Notes: a model not told the origin generated them from the sequence alone. A DNA stretch of 43,527 nt from Clostridium_AI sp002297865 (GCA_937903005.1 CALFNR010000069.1:1-43527); one strand, 5' to 3'. Counted from the first letter of the stretch, positions 27,213-36,068 are shown. Numbers and translations are program-made.

Positions 27213-28211
27213 ATGGGTAATACAAGATACATATTTTCTATGGGAACGTTGAGCCGGAAGGATAATTCGCTGTGTTTTCGTAAGGGCGGGAAAAATGTTT
27301 ACATTCCAATTGAAAATACTAGGGAGATCTATTGTATGAATGAGGTTGAAATCAATTCGAAACTTTTGGATTTCCTTTCGCAGAATCACGTAGTGGTACA
27401 TTTTTTTAACTATTATCAGGGGTATAGTGGAACGTTCTTTCCAAGAGACTTATATATGAGTGGTAGGTTGCTTGTGCAGCAGGTTAAGACCTATGAGCAA
27501 AGGCGTACTGTCATAGCAAAGGCTATTGTTGCGGGAATTGCAGGCAATATATATGAGGTTCTGTATCATTATTATAAGCATGATAAGAAGGAAGTGAAGC
27601 CAGTACTGGACTGGATACATGATGAGTTTCCGAATGAACTTGAAAATGCTTCTGATGTGAAGCAGATTATGGCGACAGAAGGTAATGTATGGGGCAGATT
27701 CTATGATTGTTTTTCATACATTTTGCCAGAAGATTTTGTAATGAACAAGAGAGTAAAACGTCCACCAGATAATCCAATTAATGCAATGATATCATTTGGT
27801 AATACGTTGCTGTATACGAAAACGATTGCTGTGATTTATCAGACCCATTTAGACCAGAGAATCAGTTTTTTGCATGAGCCGTCGGAGGGAAGGTTCTCAC
27901 TAAGTCTGGATATGAGTGAAGCATTCAAGCCTGTCATTGTTTTCCGAACGATTTTTGATCTGGTGAATAACCGAAGGATACAGGTGGCAAAGCATTTTGA
28001 TAAACAGGTTAATTATTGTCTGTTGAATGATGAGGGGCGAAAAATCTTTGTTGAGGCTTTTGAGGCTCGTCTGGAACAGGTGTTTCAACATCCTAAGCTT
28101 AAGCGAAAGGTGAGTTACCGAACAGCTATGAAGTTAGATTGCTATAAGCTGATTAAGTTTATTCTTGAGGAGAAGGAGTTTGTTCCTTTTTCGCTAAAGG
28201 ATAATGTGTAG
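27213..28211 (+). CDS. cas1: CRISPR integrase Cas1
   Basis: Start ATG 27213 is preceded by AGGAGG at 27201-27206; the longer frame back to 27189 lies in cas4. The protein has 332 residues. Catalytic residues are present: E156 (ATEGNVWG), H221 (FLHEPSEG), and D233/E236 (SLDMSEAFKP). The N-terminal beta domain and helical C-terminal domain are complete, so spacer integration should be possible. With Cas2 it inserts new spacers at the leader end of the arrays. Confidence 0.96.
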   Translation: MGNTRYIFSMGTLSRKDNSLCFRKGGKNVYIPIENTREIYCMNEVEINSKLLDFLSQNHVVVHFFNYYQGYSGTFFPRDLYMSGRLLVQQVKTYEQRRTVIAKAIVAGIAGNIYEVLYHYYKHDKKEVKPVLDWIHDEFPNELENASDVKQIMATEGNVWGRFYDCFSYILPEDFVMNKRVKRPPDNPINAMISFGNTLLYTKTIAVIYQTHLDQRISFLHEPSEGRFSLSLDMSEAFKPVIVFRTIFDLVNNRRIQVAKHFDKQVNYCLLNDEGRKIFVEAFEARLEQVFQHPKLKRKVSYRTAMKLDCYKLIKFILEEKEFVPFSLKDNV

Positions 28212-28239
28212 GTTGGGTTAGGCTGGGAAGGAGGCTGTA

Positions 28240-28533
28240 TTGACTAAGAAGAATTTTAACTATAATTATGCATTTCTGTTTTATGATGCGAATGAGAAGC
28301 GAGTGCAGAAGATATTTAAAGTCTGTAAGAAATACTTATCGCACTATCAGTATTCGGTGTTCAGAGGACCGATTACGCCTTCTCAATTGATATTATTACG
28401 TCAGGAATTGAAGAGGGTAATGGATAAGAATGAAGATTTTGTATGTATTGTGAAGCTTATGAATAGTCAGGTATTTGATGAGGAAATATTAGGAAACCCT
28501 CATGATGCTACGGGGGAAGATTTGATTATTTAG
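28240..28533 (+). CDS. cas2: CRISPR integrase subunit Cas2
   Basis: A 97-residue ferredoxin-fold protein starting at TTG 28240, which is well placed after GGAAGGAGG (28226-28234). FLFYDANEKRVQKIFKVCKKYL carries the conserved Asp16, and HYQYSVFRG the dimer strand. It scaffolds the Cas1 dimers. The stop sits directly at the leader of array 2. The last 50 codons plus leader are copied, in broken form, upstream of array 1. Confidence 0.95.
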   Translation: MTKKNFNYNYAFLFYDANEKRVQKIFKVCKKYLSHYQYSVFRGPITPSQLILLRQELKRVMDKNEDFVCIVKLMNSQVFDEEILGNPHDATGEDLII

Positions 28534-28713
28534 CTGGATTTTTACCAGGCGACAAAAGTGTGGAAAGGTCTGGATGTGCTTTAAACACTAGGGTTTGGGT
28601 GATTTTGTTATGAGGAGTGATAAAATCGGGTGCGCCTGGTAAAATTTTCGGAAGGTATTGATTTTTCTGGGGTTCTGGGGTATGATTGTTTTGGAAAGGG
28701 CGAGTTTTCGCGG
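28534..28713 (+). promoter_or_regulatory. Leader of CRISPR array 2, with promoter and inverted repeat
   Basis: TTTTACCAGGCG (28540-28551) and CGCCTGGTAAAA (28633-28644) form a perfect 12-base inverted repeat about 80 bases apart, placed at the cas2 stop. The promoter is TTGATT 28658-28663, 17 bases, TATGAT 28681-28686. The layout is the same as in leader 1, but the sequence between the repeat arms has diverged. Confidence 0.85.
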
Positions 28714-29272
28714 ATAGAACAGTAACAAGAGTTGTATTGAAACGTATCTGTAGTGAAGTCGTTTTTCTGTTCTAGATTAAATAGAACAGTAACAAGAGTT
28801 GTATTGAAACACATTTATTGAGAATGGTATTGAATACATTGACAAATAGAACAGTAACAAGAGTTGTATTGAAACTCCCAAGGGAAAGACCCCATATACT
28901 ATGGTATGTCAATAGAACAGTAACAAGAGTTGTATTGAAACACACCAGTGTTGCAAAACACCAGTGTTACAGTTCCAATAGAACAGTAACAAGAGTTGTA
29001 TTGAAACTATATTTACCTCCTATTTATCATTTACTAATTTATAATAGAACAGTAACAAGAGTTGTATTGAAACTTTCTTTCCTGATATGTCTTCTATTTC
29101 TTTTATATTTATAGAACAGTAACAAGAGTTGTATTGAAACTTCGCCAGCCATAAAGCTGACACAGAACAAACTTTTGATAGAACAGTAACAAGAGTTGTA
29201 TTGAAACTTGCAAAATTAAGGACAGGGTTTGGCAAGTAATAAATAGAACAGTAACAAGAGTTGTCTTGAAAC
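28714..29272 (+). CRISPR. CRISPR array 2: 9 repeats, 8 spacers
   Basis: Repeats are 30 nt (start ATAGAACAGT, end GTATTGAAAC) and differ from array 1 by A instead of G at position 17 (GAG rather than GGG). Repeats begin at 28714, 28781, 28846, 28912, 28978, 29044, 29111, 29178 and 29243. The last has A to C at position 23, as expected at the old end. Spacers are 35-37 nt. The array follows the cas operon directly and is the natural partner of the I-B machinery. Confidence 0.98.
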
Positions 29273-29343
29273 TATTACATTTTTCATACAAAAAATAACT
29301 GCCAGACCTCGAAAGAATCCAGCAGCTCGTGTAAAATATCAGT

Positions 29344-29508
29344 ATGCAAACATCTATATATTTCCAAAAAGATCATACAAAAAATGCAAGTGGATATCAA
29401 TTGAAACTTCCGCTAAATATCGAAACAATTATTCCAAAAAATGATTCTGTGCGGTTACAAAGTCAGTTTGTGGTGGCAATGGTTTTGCCAGACCTATATT
29501 CTACATAG
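29344..29508 (+). pseudogene. N-terminal fragment of an IS1182-family transposase
   Basis: A 54-codon frame reads MQTSIYFQKDHTKNASGYQL followed by KLPLNIETIIPKNDSVRL, the characteristic opening of IS1182 transposases, then stops. Later short pieces (LWFYGGMKD region near 29610) may be further debris. No terminal repeats were recognised. It lies directly behind array 2. Confidence 0.7.
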
Positions 29509-29887
29509 GAATAATAAATACAGATTTTTCTACACGCGCTATGGAACTTTATTGTAGACCAGCTAGTTAAAGTCAATGGTTAATAAAAATTGAAATCCAT
29601 TCAATTATGGTTTTATGGTGGCATGAAGGATTTTAGCAGGTGTAAGGTACTGACTTAGAATCATTTTTTCCTTTCCTGATACAAAAGTTTTTGATAGAAT
29701 TAGTGATGAGAGAATTAATAACAAAGACCTCAAATCCTGATTCTTTCAGGAGGCAGAAGAGCGGGAAGTGGTAGATTCTGGTGAAATTCAGAAATATACG
29801 AGATTTCATGGAGTGCAGCTCTTTTGCTTTTTTTATTGCAGAAATGGCAAGTGCAAGGAAATTCGAACTATTGTGAATAATTTTAAA
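29509..29887. other. Degenerate DNA between IS1182 and jetC fragments
   Basis: No intact gene. Short open stretches on the plus strand (for instance 29768 onward, running into the jetC fragment) look like joined debris, not a gene. I see no clear promoter or terminator. Confidence 0.4.
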
Positions 29888-29967
29888 TCTCAGATTCTAT
29901 ATGGAGATTATGAAACTGTATCAAGTCTTGCAATTTACAGCTTTTACGCCCAGGCAATGTAAAATAT
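29888..29967 (+). pseudogene. Fragment of a second jetC 3' end
   Basis: Eighty bases match jetC 16278-16358 with about five substitutions and a one-base deletion. The encoded SQILYGDYETVSSLAIY corresponds to SQILYGDYETVPSLAIY of JetC before the deletion shifts frame. Nothing else of a second Wadjet operon is seen nearby. Confidence 0.85.
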
Positions 29968-30018
29968 AAATGGAATTTTAATAAAAAATTAATGATACGT
30001 CAGAAAGGAACAACCCTC

Positions 30019-30558
30019 ATGAATCACATTTACTTTACAAGACACGGAGAAACCATCTGGAACGTCGAAAACAAAATCTGTGGAGCAACAGACATCGCCC
30101 TTACCGATTATGGTCATCAACAAGCAATTGCGCTAGGAAAACAAATCGCAGCAGATGGCTTGCAAATTGATCAAATCCTATATTCCCCTCTACAGCGCGC
30201 AAAAGAAACCGCAAGACACATCTCCGAAGAAACTGGCATCCCAATGCGAGAAGAGCCAAGACTAAAAGAACAGAACTTCGGAATCTACGAATCCACTCCA
30301 CGAGACGGAGAAAAATTTCGTCTTGCAAAAATGAACTTTATCAACACATTCGAAGGCGGAGAATCCATGGCGCAAATGTTTCAGCGGATCTACAATTTGC
30401 TAGACGATCTCAAAACCCAGTCCGAAAACAAAACCTTCTTACTCGTTGCCCACAACGGCATTGCAAGAATTGTACAGTCCTACTTTACAGACATGAGCAA
30501 CGAAGAATTTGCAATGTTTGGAATTCATAACTGTGAAATTCTTGAATATAAGTGGTGA
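30019..30558 (+). CDS. Histidine phosphatase family protein
   Basis: The start ATG 30019 has AAAGGA about ten bases upstream; the frame also opens at 29992 without a site. The 179-residue protein has the RHGET motif (residues 8-12, phospho-accepting H9), SPLQRAKETA with the second active-site arginine, a glutamate in the LKEQNFGIYE region, and LLVAHNGIARI with the second histidine. All four active-site elements are present. It belongs to the phosphoglycerate mutase-like branch, substrate unknown. It is an ordinary housekeeping-type gene at the edge of the island. Confidence 0.9.
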   Translation: MNHIYFTRHGETIWNVENKICGATDIALTDYGHQQAIALGKQIAADGLQIDQILYSPLQRAKETARHISEETGIPMREEPRLKEQNFGIYESTPRDGEKFRLAKMNFINTFEGGESMAQMFQRIYNLLDDLKTQSENKTFLLVAHNGIARIVQSYFTDMSNEEFAMFGIHNCEILEYKW

Positions 30559-30633
30559 TTAACCGTTATTATGATATAGCTCTAAAAAGGAAGGAATTAC
30601 CACGAAAAAACGCTCATTGTGTCGAAATACAAT

Positions 30634-30641
30634 GCCGATAA
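30634..30641 (+). promoter_or_regulatory. SigD (sigma-28)-like -10 element
   Basis: GCCGATAA matches the -10 consensus of SigD/FliA promoters exactly. The -35 side is poor: CATT stands where TAAA is expected at 15-base spacing. It lies 70 bases before a chemotaxis receptor gene, the classic target of this sigma factor, so motility-linked control is likely. Confidence 0.5.
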
Positions 30642-30710
30642 AATTAACATCTGCTCATTGATTGATAGAAACAGAAAAAATGGTAGAAGGAGAGCGTTGT
30701 TAAAAAGAAT

Positions 30711-32690
30711 ATGGTAAAAAAGAAACAAAAAAGTATAAAAAATACGATCTTTCTTAGTTTAATGGTAGTCGGAATCGTGCCGTCAGTAGTATTTGCCTCA
30801 ATTGCAGGGGGTGTGGTGATGTCTTCTATGTACAAAAGCGAAGTCAGTTCATTGAGACAGATTTCAAGTCTGATTACAGAAAATATGGAAAAGTGGGGAG
30901 ACGAGAACATAATTTTTGTTGAGGATTTTGCATCATCGGAGATATTAGTGAGCAATGACATTGATATGATCCAGTCAGAGCTAAAAAACAAGCAGGCACA
31001 GAATAAATCTATTGAAAATATTATTTATGCAGATGTATCCGGTAATATTTTGGCGGATTCTTTTGGAACAAAAAATGAGAATATAGCAGGTGAATCTTAT
31101 TTTAAGAATGTAAGGGTAGAATACACTTATGTAAGTGACAAGATTGGTGAAGATAAACAGGCATTCTTTATTTTTTCATCACCAGTAAAGAAAGATAATA
31201 AGACTGTCGGTTATATCCTATGTAAGGTAAAAGCAGATAGTATTGGCTCTGCTATTGGAAAGAACACTTTCTCTAACAAAGGTCAAGTAATTGTATATAA
31301 TAATGCCGGTGAAATCATGTACCAAAATAATGAGAACAACGGCAAGAATATGAATTTACTTGATAGCAAAAGTGGATTTAGTACAATAGCTAAAAATGCA
31401 TTGGAAGGAAACTTTAACAGTGTCAAATATTCAAATGGATCCGACCATGGAGTGGCTTCATATAACTATGTATCCTCATTAAACTGGGGCACTATCATTA
31501 CAACTTCAAACAAGGATGTATATGCTGGGTTCAGAAACTTAATAGCAGTAGCTGTACCACTTAGTATAACTGTTATTATATTGACTGCTGTATTATCCGT
31601 TATTATTTTAAAGAAATTTCTCGGAATTATAAATCGTATCTTAGATTTTACCAAAGAAGTTGCAATTGGAAATCTTAACGTGGAGGCTAACATTGGTGAT
31701 GCAGTTGAGATTGCTAGTATCAGTGATAATTTGAATGTGATGGTTGAAGGATTAAGAAAACTTGTTCTAAGTATTAGTCAAAATAGTGTAACTCTCATTC
31801 AATCAGCCAACGAATTAGGAGAACTTTCTTTAGTAGCAGAAGATAGCAGTCAAATTATTTCCAAATCAATGGCAGAGATATCAGCTGGTTCTGTTTCACA
31901 AGCAGAAGAGACGGAACACATTTTAAATGAAGTAAGAGATTTAGAAAAACAGCTGCAAGATCTTATGAAAAATGTTTCTCAGACAAACGAGGCATTAGTA
32001 AAATCAGAAACAGCTCTTAAAAAGGGAAGTAAAGAGACGAGAGAACTTCAGACTACATCACAGCAACAATTTGAACTTATTTCTAAAGCTGTTGTTGAAA
32101 TTAACAATCTTGCAGAGTTTGTAGATAGTATCGATAGTATTATGGAAGCCATTGGCGATATTGCAAGCCAGACAAGCTTACTGGCATTAAATGCTTCGAT
32201 TGAAGCGGCTAGAGCAGGTGAACATGGTAAAGGATTTGCTGTTGTAGCAGAGGAAGTTGGTAAATTAGCGAACGAATCACATAGTGCAACACAAAAGACT
32301 AGTGCTATCTTACAGAGTATAAAAGAAAAAGCGGAAGAAGCCAAAAAAATAATGAATTCTATTGATGCAGGAATGAAGCAACAAATCGAAACAGTAGATG
32401 GAACAATGAACATATTCCATGAAATCACTGATGTTGATACAACAATTGCTCAAAATGTGAAAACCGTAAGTGGGCTAATTGATTATATTAAATCATTTAC
32501 AGACAGTTTACTTGTATTAATTGAGACAGTTTCTAGTGGAACAGAACAAAGTGTTGCGGTTGCAGAAGAAGTTACAGCAACGTCAAGTGAACAGTTAACA
32601 GTTGTTGAAAAATTAAAATCCTCAGGCGAAGGTATTTTGCAGATTGTAAATGAATTAAATGATAATATTGACAAGTTTAAAATAGAATAA
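30711..32690 (+). CDS. Methyl-accepting chemotaxis protein
   Basis: A 659-residue transmembrane receptor. Helix 1 is at about residues 9-31 (FLSLMVVGIVPSVVFASIAGG), an extracellular Cache-type sensor domain at about 32-275, and helix 2 at about 277-300 (AVAVPLSITVIILTAVLSVII). A HAMP linker follows, then a long signalling coiled coil with the conserved hairpin tip IASQTSLLALNASIEAARAG and GFAVVAEEVGKLA. It relays ligand binding to CheA/CheW. The gene is followed after 12 bases by a solute-binding lipoprotein, suggesting that the pair work together. The ribosome site (AGGAG) is rather far from the ATG. Confidence 0.93.
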   Translation: MVKKKQKSIKNTIFLSLMVVGIVPSVVFASIAGGVVMSSMYKSEVSSLRQISSLITENMEKWGDENIIFVEDFASSEILVSNDIDMIQSELKNKQAQNKSIENIIYADVSGNILADSFGTKNENIAGESYFKNVRVEYTYVSDKIGEDKQAFFIFSSPVKKDNKTVGYILCKVKADSIGSAIGKNTFSNKGQVIVYNNAGEIMYQNNENNGKNMNLLDSKSGFSTIAKNALEGNFNSVKYSNGSDHGVASYNYVSSLNWGTIITTSNKDVYAGFRNLIAVAVPLSITVIILTAVLSVIILKKFLGIINRILDFTKEVAIGNLNVEANIGDAVEIASISDNLNVMVEGLRKLVLSISQNSVTLIQSANELGELSLVAEDSSQIISKSMAEISAGSVSQAEETEHILNEVRDLEKQLQDLMKNVSQTNEALVKSETALKKGSKETRELQTTSQQQFELISKAVVEINNLAEFVDSIDSIMEAIGDIASQTSLLALNASIEAARAGEHGKGFAVVAEEVGKLANESHSATQKTSAILQSIKEKAEEAKKIMNSIDAGMKQQIETVDGTMNIFHEITDVDTTIAQNVKTVSGLIDYIKSFTDSLLVLIETVSSGTEQSVAVAEEVTATSSEQLTVVEKLKSSGEGILQIVNELNDNIDKFKIE

Positions 32691-32702
32691 GGAGGAGACA
32701 GT

Positions 32703-33992
32703 ATGAAGAAGAAATTATTTAGTCTTGGTATCGCATGTGCTGTATCCGTATTAGCTCTCAGTGGTTGTAAATCTAAAAATGCTGCAAATGAGAATAATAT
32801 TGTTAATATATCCATTCTCAATTCCAAAACAGAAATTAATGAAGTCTTAGAAGATGTGATGAATGATTTTATGCAGGAAAACAAGGATATCATCATCAAA
32901 CTTGTTAAGTTTAGTAACACAGGAAATTATGCTGATAGGTTAACAGGACTCATTGCCGTAGATAATGCACCGACCTTATCATTAATGGATGTAGCTGATA
33001 TAAAGAATTACAAGGATAACTTCTTATCATTATCCGATGAAAAGTGGGTAGATGAAGTAGTCGGTGGAATTAGTGACATCGCAAAAAATGATAAAGGGGA
33101 AGTTATTGCATTCCCATTGTCTACAGAAGGAACTGGAATTATTTATAATAAAAAAGTACTAAGCGATGCTGGGGTCAATCCAGATATTATAAAGACGATA
33201 AAAGATTTAGAAGATGCCTTTAAAAAAGTAAAAGCAAGTGGAAAAGATGCAATTATTATTGCCAATGAAGACTGGGCTTTAGCAAATCATTTCTTAGCAA
33301 CAGCTTATGCAGCAGATATTGATGATTCAAGTGTTGATGCAACGGCTTATTTTGAAGGTCTTAAGAGTTCTTCAGATGCAATTCCAGCAAATAAGAAAAT
33401 CAATGGTTTAATTGATGTCTTTGATATTATGAAAAAATATAATATTTATGCTGATAAACCATTTTTACCATCCTATGACACATGCTCTAAGCTGCTTGGC
33501 AGTGGAAAAGTAGGTTTTTGGTATGGTGGAAACTGGGCATCTGGTAATATATTAGCTAATAGTAATGGTAATAGTGAATTTGGATTCCTTCCAGTTCCGA
33601 TGAGTAATAACGCTTCGGATAAAATGAATCGTTCCATTGCGATTGGTATTACAAAGTATTTTTCTATCAGCAGCAGTGCATCGGAAAAACAAATTGAAGC
33701 AGCTAAGAGATTCTTAGATTATTTAGTGTATCACAAGAACGGAAATAAGTTTTTAGTGGAAGACTGTGGTATGATTCCAGCGTTTTCTAATATGGAAATT
33801 CCAAAAACAGATCCATTGGTAAATGAAATTGTAAAATATAGAGAAGCGGATCAAACTATTGAATTAGTAAATGCGTATTTACCAAAAAATAATCAAAAAG
33901 AGCTTGGTGGTGCATTACGACAATATCTAAACAATGAAATTACAAGAGAACAATTGATACGGATTATTAAGAACTTCTGGAAGAATAGCTAG
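32703..33992 (+). CDS. Extracellular solute-binding lipoprotein (sugar-type)
   Basis: A 429-residue protein with a lipoprotein signal (MKKKLFSLGIACAV, lipobox LSGC, lipidated Cys22). The body has the family 1 periplasmic-binding pattern: IIYNKKVLSDAGVNPDIIKT, GKVGFWYGGNWAS, and a C-terminal helical lobe. It would bind a sugar or oligosaccharide outside the membrane. No permease or ATPase gene follows. It sits 12 bases behind a chemoreceptor, so it may present ligand to the receptor or feed a transporter encoded elsewhere. GGAGG precedes the ATG, and a terminator follows. Confidence 0.9.
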   Translation: MKKKLFSLGIACAVSVLALSGCKSKNAANENNIVNISILNSKTEINEVLEDVMNDFMQENKDIIIKLVKFSNTGNYADRLTGLIAVDNAPTLSLMDVADIKNYKDNFLSLSDEKWVDEVVGGISDIAKNDKGEVIAFPLSTEGTGIIYNKKVLSDAGVNPDIIKTIKDLEDAFKKVKASGKDAIIIANEDWALANHFLATAYAADIDDSSVDATAYFEGLKSSSDAIPANKKINGLIDVFDIMKKYNIYADKPFLPSYDTCSKLLGSGKVGFWYGGNWASGNILANSNGNSEFGFLPVPMSNNASDKMNRSIAIGITKYFSISSSASEKQIEAAKRFLDYLVYHKNGNKFLVEDCGMIPAFSNMEIPKTDPLVNEIVKYREADQTIELVNAYLPKNNQKELGGALRQYLNNEITREQLIRIIKNFWKNS

Positions 33993-34011
33993 TGAGTCTT
34001 AATAACAGGAA

Positions 34012-34044
34012 GAAGAACGTGAGAAATTGCGTTCTTCTTTTTTT
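34012..34044 (+). terminator. Terminator of the receptor/lipoprotein operon
   Basis: GAAGAACG (34012-34019) pairs perfectly with CGTTCTTC (34030-34037) and is followed by a T-run. It lies 20 bases after the lipoprotein stop. Confidence 0.85.
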
Positions 34045-34227
34045 AAGAGAATTATACCACCACCATTTAGCAGCGCTGCCGAATCAGCTTCATGGATTAA
34101 TTGGAACTCCTGCGGATGTATTTAGTTCATACGTTCATGGTTCATCATCTTCAGTTAATAACTCAATTGGAATCAAGTTGTGTTCAAAATTTTTAAACAA
34201 ATAAATTATAATTTTTCACCATCCACC

Positions 34228-34255
34228 TTGCATTCTCAAAATATAAGAGTACAAT
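34228..34255 (+). promoter_or_regulatory. Promoter of the aminotransferase gene
   Basis: TTGCAT (34228-34233), 16 bases, TACAAT (34250-34255), about 40 bases before the ATG at 34297. It is a plausible SigA-type promoter. Between the upstream terminator and here I see no gene. Confidence 0.5.
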
Positions 34256-34296
34256 AATAGTTAAATCAAACATACTAAGCGAAAGGATGAATTAAG

Positions 34297-35466
34297 ATGA
34301 GATTTGCCGAAAGAATGAATCATGTTTCAAAATCTTTTATTCGTGAAATTTTGAAAGTGACAGACCGCCCAGAAGTTATTTCTTTTGCAGGAGGTTTGCC
34401 AAATCCAAAATTCTTCCCAAAGAAAGAGATTGCAGAGGCAACACAGAAAGTAATTGAAACCAATGGAGATAAAGCACTTCAATATAGCACAACCGAAGGA
34501 TATGCGCCACTTAGAGAGTACATATATAATCGTTATTATAAAAATATTCCAAATGTAACACTAGATAACATTTTAATTACAAATGGTTCTCAACAAGCCT
34601 TAGACCTAATTAGTAAAGTATTTATAGAAGAAGGCGATTGTGTTCTAGTTGAGAAACCAGGATATCTAGGTGCAATTCAATGTTTCTCAGTTTTTATGCC
34701 AGAAATCAGACAAGTAGAGCTCTGTGAAGATGGAATCAACTTAGAAGAGTTAGAAGAAATGCTTACAAAATACAATCCAAAATTATTCTACTGTGTACCA
34801 AGTTTCCAAAATCCAACAGGTCTTACATACTCCGAAGAAAATCGTAAAAAACTTGCCGAAATCATGAAGAAGACGGATACGATCTTAATCGAAGACAATC
34901 CATATGGAGAATTGAGATTTGAAGGGAAAGACTGCTCCATAATTAAAACCTATCTTGGAGACCAGGCAATCAGCCTTGGTTCTTTTTCCAAAGTATTTAC
35001 CCCAGGTATGAGACTTGGATGGCTTTGTTGCTCCAATGAGATCCTGGATAAAGTTATTACTTGTAAACAAGCCAGTGATTTACATACCAATATTTTCTCA
35101 CAAGTTATTTTAGCGCAGTATCTAGAAGATAATGATATGGATGCACATATTCAAGAAATCAGAGATGCATATGGCATGCAAAAAGAGTGCATGGTAAATG
35201 CCATGAAAAAGTATTTCCCAGCAGAAGTGAAATTCACGAATCCTGAGGGGGGAATGTTCTTGTGGCTGACACTTCCAGAAGGTGTATCATCTCTTGATCT
35301 GCTAAGTGAAGCTGGTGAGAAGAATGTAGCTTTTGTACCAGGCAACCCATTCTATGTAAATGTAGATAAGATTAATACTTGTCGTTTAAATTATACGGCG
35401 TCGGAGCCAGAAGAGATCGAGGAAGGTATTAAGAGACTGGCGGAAGTGATTAAGCATAATTTATAG
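34297..35466 (+). CDS. PLP-dependent aminotransferase, class I/II (2-aminoadipate/LysN-like)
   Basis: A 389-residue cytoplasmic enzyme of fold type I. Key blocks are FAGGLPNPKFFP at residues 30-41, ITNGSQQALDLI at 94-105, SFQNPTGLTYS at about 169-179 (substrate/PLP aspect), IEDNPYGELRF with the PLP-ring Asp near 200, and SLGSFSKVFTPGMRLGW with the Schiff-base Lys232. The size and opening (SFIREILKVTDRPEVISFAGG) fit the LysN/MocR-type aminotransferase branch without a DNA-binding domain. The exact substrate cannot be read from the sequence. It is monocistronic, with its own promoter and terminator. Confidence 0.9.
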   Translation: MRFAERMNHVSKSFIREILKVTDRPEVISFAGGLPNPKFFPKKEIAEATQKVIETNGDKALQYSTTEGYAPLREYIYNRYYKNIPNVTLDNILITNGSQQALDLISKVFIEEGDCVLVEKPGYLGAIQCFSVFMPEIRQVELCEDGINLEELEEMLTKYNPKLFYCVPSFQNPTGLTYSEENRKKLAEIMKKTDTILIEDNPYGELRFEGKDCSIIKTYLGDQAISLGSFSKVFTPGMRLGWLCCSNEILDKVITCKQASDLHTNIFSQVILAQYLEDNDMDAHIQEIRDAYGMQKECMVNAMKKYFPAEVKFTNPEGGMFLWLTLPEGVSSLDLLSEAGEKNVAFVPGNPFYVNVDKINTCRLNYTASEPEEIEEGIKRLAEVIKHNL

Positions 35467-35935
35467 AGTTAGCCTGTATAGTTTTCATGAGGATGTCGCT
35501 TTTCATAGAAGGGATGTCCTCATTTTTCATTTCCTGCCATTCTCTTTTTAAGATTGCATATTGCATGGTGTTTTCGTAGAGCGTTGTTCCATCTGGGTTA
35601 TTTACAAATGATACAAATTCCAGAAATAACCCTTCACGGCGCATACCAAGTTTCTCGCAGAGATGCTGGCTTGATAAGTTGTAATTTTCTGTATAAGCGT
35701 AAATTCGCCTTGCTCCTTTTTCAAAGAAGAGATAATCAAAGAATGCTTCGGCGGTCTCAAACGCATAGCCATTTCCTTGGTAGGATTCATTTAGCATCCA
35801 GCATGGGCTGAATGTATCGAGGGTGGTATCGTTTGGTTCGGGTGATTCTGGATAGGCATCGATTTCACCGATGACTTTGCCAGATTCTTTGAGGGTGATG
35901 GCAAAGTAGTTTACTGAATGATATGGTGATCGTTT
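35450..35935 (-). pseudogene. 5'-truncated GNAT acetyltransferase (RimJ/RimL-like)
   Basis: The minus-strand frame is open from 35935 to 35450. It reads YHSVNYFAITLKESGKVIGE, then SPCWMLNESYQGNGYAFETA with the acetyl-CoA pyrophosphate loop (QGNGYA), and ARRIYAYTENYNLSSQHLCE with the family's EKLGMRREG end. The first 40-50 residues of the GNAT fold and any start codon are missing; a stop precedes the frame at 35936-35938. An internal ATG at 35797 could give only a partial protein. It meets the aminotransferase gene tail to tail with a small overlap. The missing 5' end abuts the antitoxin promoter of the next locus, suggesting that insertion of that locus cut the gene. Confidence 0.75.
35489..35527 (+). 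terminator. Terminator of the aminotransferase gene
   Basis: GAGGATGTC (35489-35497) pairs with GATGTCCTC (35513-35521), with two G-T pairs, and is followed by ATTTTT. It lies within the 3' part of the oppositely oriented GNAT remnant. Confidence 0.65.
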
Positions 35936-35946
35936 TTAAGAATGAT

Positions 35947-35975
35947 TTGACATATTGCAAAATGGATAGTATAGT
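35947..35975 (+). promoter_or_regulatory. Strong promoter of a small plus-strand RNA
   Basis: Perfect -35 TTGACA (35947-35952), 17 bases, -10 TATAGT (35970-35975). There is no ORF behind it; the next element is a terminator at about 36055-36068. Confidence 0.75.
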
Positions 35976-35981
35976 TAGATG

Positions 35982-36068
35982 TAAAGAGGTACTACCGATA
36001 GACGGTTAGTCCATTTAATATTGTGTTAATAACCGCATAGTTTGGACGGCTACGGCGGTTATTTTTTT
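35982..36068 (+). ncRNA. Probable antisense antitoxin RNA of a type I TA locus
   Basis: The RNA would run from about 35982 to the T-run at 36062-36068, some 87 nt. The terminator hairpin pairs AATAACCGC (36028-36036) with GCGGTTATT (36055-36063). The RNA is complementary to the 3' end of the toxin mRNA on the opposite strand, overlapping the toxin stop codon. Near its 5' end GTACTACC and CGGTTAGTCC (35989-36012) repeat, in inverted orientation, the 5' end of the toxin mRNA. This convergent layout is typical of TxpA/RatA, BsrG/SR4 and Fst-type loci. Confidence 0.65.

Noticed and set aside
28818..29114. Plus-strand ORF of 98 codons across array 2
   Set aside because: It is made of the repeat translated over and over (NRTVTRVVLK) with spacers between; an array read-through artefact. 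The same applies to the minus-strand frames over arrays 1 and 3.
29768..29962. ORF of 64 codons before the phosphatase gene
   Set aside because: Its end is the jetC fragment and its start is unrelated debris; a chance fusion without a ribosome site.
33992..34204. ORF of 70 codons after the solute-binding lipoprotein
   Set aside because: It runs straight through the terminator hairpin at 34012-34044, has no ribosome site and low-complexity composition.
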